Below, in pieces: positions 1 through 4,504 of a stretch of 7,107 bases of DNA. Origin of the DNA: Candidatus Kapaibacterium sp. Lineage in GTDB: Bacteria > Bacteroidota > Ignavibacteria > Kapaibacteriales > UBA961. Location of the stretch: NCBI GenBank assembly GCA_023259575.1, contig JALRHN010000106.1, positions 1-7,107 of the forward strand, read 5' to 3'. The notes under the pieces are model-generated. The model was not told the DNA's origin. It saw only the letters and a list, made by a program, of their open reading frames with translations, and did not search any database. The position numbers were made by a program, and so were the translations under genes. The first letter of the stretch is position 1, and every line of letters begins with the position of its first letter.

Positions 1-699
1 GAAAAAGCCAAAAAAGAGCTTGAAGAAGAAATTATTCGCGTTGGTGAATCTGCATTATTGGAATTAAATATCCACAATATGCATCCTGAATTGATTCGTC
101 ATATTGGTAAAATGAAATATCGTTCTAGTTATGGACAAAACTTATTGCACCATTCAATAGAAGTTGGATGTTTATGTGGTGTTATGGCAGTTGAATTAGG
201 ATTAGATGTCAATATGGCAAAAAGGGCAGGATTGCTTCATGATATTGGTAAATGCGTAGATAGAAATATCGAAGGCCCACATGCATTATTAGGATATGAT
301 CTAGCCAAAAAATATCGTGAACATCCAGTAATTTGCAATGCAATCGGCGCCCATCACGAAGATATGGAAATGGAAACCGCGATTGCTGTTATTGTTCAAG
401 CTTCTGACAGTATAAGTGGTGCCCGCCCTGGAGCAAGACGTGAATCAGTAGAAAATTATGTGAAACGTTTAGAAAAATTAGAAGAATTAGCTACTGCATT
501 CGAAGGAGTAACCAAAACATTTGCTATTCAAGCTGGACGTGAAGTAAGAGTGATAGTTGAACCAGATAGAGTAGATGATTTAAGAGCAGATCAAATAGCT
601 CATGATTTAGCTTCTCAGATAGAAAATTCTATGGAATATCCTGGACAAATCAAAGTTGTCGTTATCAGAGAAAGACGTAGCATGTCTTTAGCAAAATAA
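1..699 (+). CDS. rny: Ribonuclease Y, C-terminal part (5' end cut by window edge)
   Basis: RNase Y is a membrane-anchored endoribonuclease that starts mRNA decay. The frame is open from base 1 (first residues EKAKKELEEE), so the true start lies outside the window; an internal TTG at 58 is not a start. The 232 visible residues cover the last part of the protein, which is about 520 residues in the family; the N-terminal membrane segment, coiled coil and KH domain are missing from view. The metal-binding HD phosphohydrolase domain is clear: LLHHS near visible residues 48-52, the LLHDIGK motif with the HD dyad encoded at 238-243, a HHED segment at 118-121 and QASDSISGARPGARRE from about 133. The tail, with EYPGQIKVVVIRERR close to the end, is typical of RNase Y. 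The stop TAA is at 697-699. No terminator follows before the thiolase gene 33 bases downstream, so co-transcription is likely. Identification is very secure. Confidence 0.96.
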   Translation, partial: EKAKKELEEEIIRVGESALLELNIHNMHPELIRHIGKMKYRSSYGQNLLHHSIEVGCLCGVMAVELGLDVNMAKRAGLLHDIGKCVDRNIEGPHALLGYDLAKKYREHPVICNAIGAHHEDMEMETAIAVIVQASDSISGARPGARRESVENYVKRLEKLEELATAFEGVTKTFAIQAGREVRVIVEPDRVDDLRADQIAHDLASQIENSMEYPGQIKVVVIRERRSMSLAK

Positions 700-720
700 A
701 TTCACCATTCATAAGAACAT

Positions 721-724
721 AGGA
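721..724 (+). promoter_or_regulatory. Ribosome binding site of the thiolase gene
   Basis: AGGA lies 8 bases before the ATG at 733. The frame is closed upstream by an in-frame TAA at 712-714, so this site and the stop together fix the thiolase start. It is the best Shine-Dalgarno match in the window; the other start codons have weak or no matches. Confidence 0.55.
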
Positions 725-732
725 TAGAAATA

Positions 733-1908
733 ATGTCTTCAACATTTATTATATCGGCTAAAAGAACCCCAATTGGTGCATTTTTAGGTTCTCTTTCTAC
801 ATTTTCAGCACCACAATTAGGTTCTATTGCCATTAAAGCAGCTATGGATGCAGCAGGTTTGCCATTAGATTCAGTTAGTGAAGTTATTATGGGAAATGTA
901 TTAACTGCTGGAGTTGGCCAAGCACCTGCAAGACAAGCCGCTTTGGGAGCAGGTTTACCAGACAGTGTTCCTTGTATGACAATCAATAAAGTGTGTGGAA
1001 GTGGTCTAAAAGCTGTTATGCTAGCAGATCAAGCAATTAGATGCGGTGATGCAGAGATTGTAATCGCTGGTGGACAAGAGTCTATGACAAATGCTCCATA
1101 TTTGTTACCAAAGGGAAGAACTGGCTATAGATATGGAAATGGACAAGTAATTGATTCGATGCAATATGATGGATTAACTGATGCTTATCAATTTCAACCA
1201 ATGGGTGATTTTGCTGAGAATTGTGCATCTGATTGTAATATTACTCGATCAATGCAAGATGAATATGCGATTATGAGTTATCAAAGAGCAATTGAAGCAC
1301 AAAAGTCTGGTGCTTTTGCTAATGAAATTGCTCCTGTTCTGATTCAAGATAAAAAAGGAACAATTTCAATAGATACTGATGAAGAACCAGGTAAAGTACG
1401 TTTTGATAAAATTCCTGATTTAAAGCCAGTTTTTAAAAAAGATGGTACAGTTACGGCCGCAAATGCAAGTTCTATAGATGATGGTGCAGCTGCAATCGTA
1501 TTAGCTTCACAATCAGCAGTTCAAAAACATGGATTACATCCGATTGCAAAAATAGTTGCTCAAGTATCTTTTGCCCACAAACCTCAAGATTTTAATACAG
1601 CACCTATCGAAGCAATTAAAAAAGTATTAGAAAAAGCACATCTCACAATAGAACAAATTGATTTGTTTGAAGTAAATGAAGCTTTTGCTGTTACAGCATT
1701 ATCTGCTAAAAATCAATTAGATATTCCCTTAGAAAAAATGAATATACATGGCGGAGCTATTGCTTTAGGTCATCCAATCGGAGCATCAGGTGCAAGAGTT
1801 TTTACTACTTTGCTACATGCTCTAAAAAATCATAATAAAAAGTATGGATTAGCAACACTTTGTATTGGCGGTGGCGAAGCAAGTGCTGTAATAGTAGAAT
1901 CACTTTAG
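733..1908 (+). CDS. Acetyl-CoA acetyltransferase (thiolase II family)
   Basis: This enzyme condenses two acetyl-CoA to acetoacetyl-CoA, or runs the reverse thiolysis, in the cytoplasm. At 391 residues it has the usual length of the AtoB/PhaA/ThlA group. All catalytic elements are visible: nucleophile Cys88 in NKVCGSG, the NEAF segment at 315-318, His347 in GHPIGASGARV, and the acid/base Cys377 in CIGGGEAS. The N-terminal RTPIGAF (11-17) and GGQESMTNAPY (113-123) are also characteristic. The ATG at 733 has an AGGA site in front and an in-frame stop just upstream. It lies 33 bases after RNase Y and ends 19 bases before a strong terminator hairpin. Biosynthetic and degradative members cannot be told apart by sequence alone, and no pathway partner (hydroxyacyl-CoA dehydrogenase, CoA-transferase, HMG-CoA synthase) is in view, so the physiological pathway is open: fatty acid, butyrate, polyhydroxybutyrate or isoprenoid precursor. 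Confidence 0.93.
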   Translation: MSSTFIISAKRTPIGAFLGSLSTFSAPQLGSIAIKAAMDAAGLPLDSVSEVIMGNVLTAGVGQAPARQAALGAGLPDSVPCMTINKVCGSGLKAVMLADQAIRCGDAEIVIAGGQESMTNAPYLLPKGRTGYRYGNGQVIDSMQYDGLTDAYQFQPMGDFAENCASDCNITRSMQDEYAIMSYQRAIEAQKSGAFANEIAPVLIQDKKGTISIDTDEEPGKVRFDKIPDLKPVFKKDGTVTAANASSIDDGAAAIVLASQSAVQKHGLHPIAKIVAQVSFAHKPQDFNTAPIEAIKKVLEKAHLTIEQIDLFEVNEAFAVTALSAKNQLDIPLEKMNIHGGAIALGHPIGASGARVFTTLLHALKNHNKKYGLATLCIGGGEASAVIVESL

Positions 1909-1926
1909 AAAAAACAAAAAAATAAT

Positions 1927-1960
1927 GGCAGTCTTTGAAATAAGGACTGCCTTTTTTTTT
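1927..1960 (+). terminator. Intrinsic terminator after the rny-thiolase unit, possibly bidirectional
   Basis: GGCAGTC at 1927-1933 pairs perfectly with GACTGCC at 1945-1951. The stem can extend inward by a T-G wobble and two T-A pairs, giving 10 pairs around a five-base GAAAT loop. Nine T follow directly (1952-1960), the classic Rho-independent form. On the other side lies an A-rich run (1909-1922, broken by one C), which reads as a U-tract on the minus strand, so the same hairpin could also stop minus-strand transcription. Confidence 0.9.
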
Positions 1961-1979
1961 CTTATCATTACGATGAATT

Positions 1980-2636
1980 ATGAATCAGATTATATCAATG
2001 TTTAAGAAGTTTGATACGGAATCAATACATTTTAATTCTGCTTCTTTTACCGATAGAATTAATCATGAAAAACGTGCTTTTACTCAGTTTCAGTCTATGG
2101 ATTATGCGCAGTATAAATCCCTTAGAATTGCATATTTATTAGAAGAAATATCTACAGAAAATTCTGCTTTAAAAACCTCGATAATAGAATATGTTTCTGC
2201 TTTTAGGCCTTCGATTGCGATTTATGCTGGATCTTTTAATCCATTTCATCTAGGACATTTAAATATTGTTCAAAAAGCCTCAACTATCTTTGATAAAGTT
2301 ATCATCGCAAGAGGAATAAATCCTGAAAAAGAATTCTCATTGGAACAATGGTCTAGTGGACTTATTTCAGGATATCAAATACTGGATTTTAAAGGTTTAT
2401 TAACAGATATTATTAAAGAGCAAAGTATCACTGCTAATATTACTTTGGTGAAAGGATTAAGAAATGGGGATGACTTAGATTATGAGGTAAATCAATTGAG
2501 ATTTATGGAAGAAATGTATGCTGAGTTAAAGACAGTATTTATTCAATGCGATAAAGAATATGAACATATCTCTTCTTCTGCTTTAAGGAATTTAGAGAGA
2601 ATTCAAATAGGGCTAAGTAAAAAATATATACCCTGA
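1980..2636 (+). CDS. Phosphopantetheine adenylyltransferase-like (CoaD-like) nucleotidyltransferase with N-terminal extension
   Basis: The protein has 218 residues. Residues 79-218 form a cytidylyltransferase-like core matching CoaD, which transfers AMP from ATP to 4'-phosphopantetheine in coenzyme A synthesis. Visible motifs are the P-loop-like AGSFNPFHLGH (83-93), Lys117 in NPEKEF, FKGLL (137-141), VKGLR (157-161) followed by DLDYE, and HISSS (196-200). Against E. coli CoaD from memory, His93, Lys117, Arg161 and Ser198-200 match His18, Lys42, Arg91 and Ser128-130 with near-identical spacing. Departures: Asn87 for Asp12, His90 for Thr15 (HxGH, as in NadD), Lys158 for Arg88, no Arg in the usual LEER segment, and an end at KKYIP, about 12 residues early, without the last helix. 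Residues 1-77 are charged and of unknown function. An in-frame TGA at 1974-1976 makes ATG 1980 the first start; no Shine-Dalgarno is visible. Met40 (2097) would still leave an extension. It could be a diverged paralogue with another substrate. Confidence 0.72.
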   Translation: MNQIISMFKKFDTESIHFNSASFTDRINHEKRAFTQFQSMDYAQYKSLRIAYLLEEISTENSALKTSIIEYVSAFRPSIAIYAGSFNPFHLGHLNIVQKASTIFDKVIIARGINPEKEFSLEQWSSGLISGYQILDFKGLLTDIIKEQSITANITLVKGLRNGDDLDYEVNQLRFMEEMYAELKTVFIQCDKEYEHISSSALRNLERIQIGLSKKYIP

Positions 2637-2654
2637 TTTCAAGAGCACACAGGG
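2619..2654 (-). terminator. Weak hairpin at the convergent junction, possible terminator of the minus-strand operon
   Basis: CCCTG at 2631-2635 can pair with CAGGG at 2650-2654, a five-pair stem with a 14-base loop that contains the end of the LD-carboxypeptidase gene and overlaps the stop codon of the CoaD-like gene. Read on the minus strand, the stem is followed by TATATA and six T (2624-2619). The stem is short and the T-run is set back by six bases, so efficiency is doubtful. On the plus strand no T-run follows. Confidence 0.35.
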
Positions 2655-3580
2655 GACTCTAATAATACAATTTCTTTATTATCAGCATCCATAGAGATAG
2701 AAACTCCAAACGGTAATGTCAGTTTCTTAGCAATATGTCCATAGTCAATATTAGCTAAACTTGGTTTATTCATTTTCAGAGAATACTCTGTAAGAATATC
2801 TTGATAATTTCTTTGTGGAACGCTTGTAATTGGATTGTTTGGTGGTGTAAATTGACCAAACAATAATCCATTAGTCTTAGATAAGATTCCATTAAGCTCT
2901 AATTGACACAGCAATCTGTCAACTTTATATTGCTCTTCTCCAATGTCTTCTAATAACAATATCGTATTGCTAAACTCAGGAAGATACTCTGAACCACACA
3001 AAGAAGCAATCAAACAAAGATTCCCGCAAATTAACCTACCTTCGGCAAGACCAGAATGAATAGAAAAACTATCCTGTGTAGGAATAGTTCTTTTCTCGCT
3101 TGTATTCATCAAGATATCCCATAATGATGATTCAGTAAATGGATCGATAGAATCTGCCATATCTACCGAAGGCATTGCTCCAGAAAAAGTAATGAGTCCT
3201 GTTTTTTTTAAAATAGCACATTGCAAAGCTGTTGTGTCAGAAAATCCTACAAAAACCTTTGGATTTGCGACAATCACATCATAATTGATATATGGAAGCA
3301 TTCTGGCAGTTCCATAGCCACCGCGCGCGCAAAAAATTGCATCAACAGAAGTATCAGAAAACATAGCTTCAAGATCATGTATTCTTTCTTGATCGGTTCC
3401 GGCTAAGTAACCAGCATAAGATGCAAGGGCAGAATTTCCCAGTTTTACAGTAAATCCTTTCTGTTCTAAATAAGAGATACCTCTTTGTAAGCGTTCTGGA
3501 TCTCTTTGAGGAGATGCAGGAGAAATAATGCCAATTGTATCTCCTACTTTTAATGCTTTGGGTTTTATAATCGTATTCAT
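2639..3580 (-). CDS. LD-carboxypeptidase (peptidase family S66)
   Basis: Family S66 enzymes cut the terminal D-alanine from murein tetrapeptides in the cytoplasm during peptidoglycan recycling (LdcA type). The 313 residues match the usual length of about 300, with no signal peptide. The N-terminus (LKVGDTIGIISPASP, 10-24) and the glycine-rich CARGGYGTARMLPY (84-97) are typical. The Ser-Glu-His triad is visible as Ser114 in VGFSDTTAL, Glu211 in LLLEDIGEEQYKVDR and His282 in DYGHIAKKLTLPFG; GNL (186-188) is also conserved. The start ATG is one base after the stop of the phytoene/squalene synthase gene, giving the sequence ATGTAAGATG, so translation is probably coupled to it. It is the last gene of the receptor-synthase-carboxypeptidase operon and ends 2 bases from the stop of the convergent CoaD-like gene. 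The related S66 immunity protein MccF, which acts on microcin C7, is an alternative, but nothing nearby suggests microcin. Confidence 0.92.
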   Translation of the reverse strand: MNTIIKPKALKVGDTIGIISPASPQRDPERLQRGISYLEQKGFTVKLGNSALASYAGYLAGTDQERIHDLEAMFSDTSVDAIFCARGGYGTARMLPYINYDVIVANPKVFVGFSDTTALQCAILKKTGLITFSGAMPSVDMADSIDPFTESSLWDILMNTSEKRTIPTQDSFSIHSGLAEGRLICGNLCLIASLCGSEYLPEFSNTILLLEDIGEEQYKVDRLLCQLELNGILSKTNGLLFGQFTPPNNPITSVPQRNYQDILTEYSLKMNKPSLANIDYGHIAKKLTLPFGVSISMDADNKEIVLLESPVCS

Positions 3581-3581
3581 C

Positions 3582-4502
3582 TTACATATTCTTGATAGTA
3601 TTCATAGCAATAAATGCACGTGGAATTGCTAATAGTTTTTCTGAAAAGCTTAAATGAGCTCTTTTTAAGAAAGGGTTGAAATTCATCTTAGCTATTTTGT
3701 TCAAAATTCGTCTATAATTTGTGCTCATCAATTGAACAGTTAATCTGCTATCCTTTTCTAAATAGCCAATTCCAATGTCGGCACTATCATAATATGTATT
3801 AGCTCTTTCGATTTGGAATTTCATAAGTTCAATTAAAGCGGGTGTATATCTTTTATTAAGAATATCTTCTTCTGAAATTCCATATGATTTCAATTCATCC
3901 AAAGGAATATAGATTCTCCCTCTATCCGCATCTTCAGAAATATCTCTGCAAATATTAGTTAATTGCATAGCTATTCCTAAATCTATAGCATGTGCTAAAG
4001 CTTTTGGAGAGCTATACCTAAAAATTTCTGATGTCATAAGGCCAACTACAGAGGCAACCTTATAACAATATGTATAAAGATCTTCGAATGTATTAAATCT
4101 ATCTAAATAGGTATCCATTAAAACACCTTCAATAAGTTCTTCTGGAAGATGTTTAGGAATAGAGTAGTTTTTAAGAGTATCTGCCCAGGCAATCATTACT
4201 AAAACTGTGTCATGATCATGATTATTAAAGTCTATTTGGCCATTATATACATTCTGAATAGCAGATTGCCAATTAGAAACTAATATCCTGATATTCTCCT
4301 GCAAAGTTCCATGGGGTGCATTATCTACCAAATCATCTACATATCTACAAAAAGCATAGACTGCATAGCAGGCTTTCCTTTTTTTATAAGAAAGAAAGTA
4401 GCTGGCAAAGTAAAATGTCTTAGCGCATGTATATGTTATGTTCTGACAATACTTATAAGCATCTTCTACTAAAGCTGGATTTGTAGTATTTGGCTTTTTC
4501 AT
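3582..4502 (-). CDS. Phytoene/squalene synthase family protein (CrtB-like)
   Basis: Members of this all-helical trans-isoprenoid synthase family join two prenyl diphosphates head to head: two geranylgeranyl diphosphates to phytoene (CrtB), or two farnesyl diphosphates to squalene or presqualene. The 306 residues have normal length. Both magnesium-binding aspartate motifs are intact: DDLVD (56-60) in YAFCRYVDDLVD, and DISED (187-191) in MQLTNICRDISEDADRGRIYIP. YCYKVASVVGLM (145-156) is the substrate-site helix. The C-terminal pattern, with YRRIL and then KRAHLSFSEKLLAIPRA, resembles phytoene synthases more than the hopanoid enzymes HpnC/HpnD, so a carotenoid role is favoured but not proven; no desaturase or cyclase gene is in view. 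The ATG follows the receptor stop codon by 2 bases (TAATTATG), with a GGA (TCC on the plus strand, 4511-4513) 8 bases before it as a weak ribosome site inside the receptor's last codons. Coupled translation is likely. Confidence 0.88.
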   Translation of the reverse strand: MKKPNTTNPALVEDAYKYCQNITYTCAKTFYFASYFLSYKKRKACYAVYAFCRYVDDLVDNAPHGTLQENIRILVSNWQSAIQNVYNGQIDFNNHDHDTVLVMIAWADTLKNYSIPKHLPEELIEGVLMDTYLDRFNTFEDLYTYCYKVASVVGLMTSEIFRYSSPKALAHAIDLGIAMQLTNICRDISEDADRGRIYIPLDELKSYGISEEDILNKRYTPALIELMKFQIERANTYYDSADIGIGYLEKDSRLTVQLMSTNYRRILNKIAKMNFNPFLKRAHLSFSEKLLAIPRAFIAMNTIKNM

Positions 4503-4504
4503 AA

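Noticed and set aside
58..60. TTG at 58 as the start of a 213-residue HD-domain protein
   Set aside because: The same frame is open back to base 1 with RNase Y-like sequence, so this is an internal leucine codon of a gene cut by the edge.
702..986. Minus-strand open frame of 94 codons opposite the thiolase start
   Set aside because: It lies entirely antisense to a well-supported thiolase apart from a few bases, has no recognisable domain and a composition typical of a shadow frame.
1973..2005. Ten-codon mini-ORF (ATG at 1973, TAA at 2003-2005) overlapping the start of the CoaD-like gene
   Set aside because: Short ATG-to-stop runs are expected by chance in AT-rich DNA; there is no ribosome site or sign of an attenuator peptide.
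3321..3330. Alternating CG run CCGCGCGCGC standing out in AT-rich DNA
   Set aside because: It encodes part of the conserved CARGGYG segment of the LD-carboxypeptidase; the codons for Ala-Arg-Gly explain it.
3221..3406. Plus-strand open frame inside the LD-carboxypeptidase gene
   Set aside because: It is antisense to conserved catalytic-domain sequence, with no domain, no ribosome site and no neighbour on that strand.
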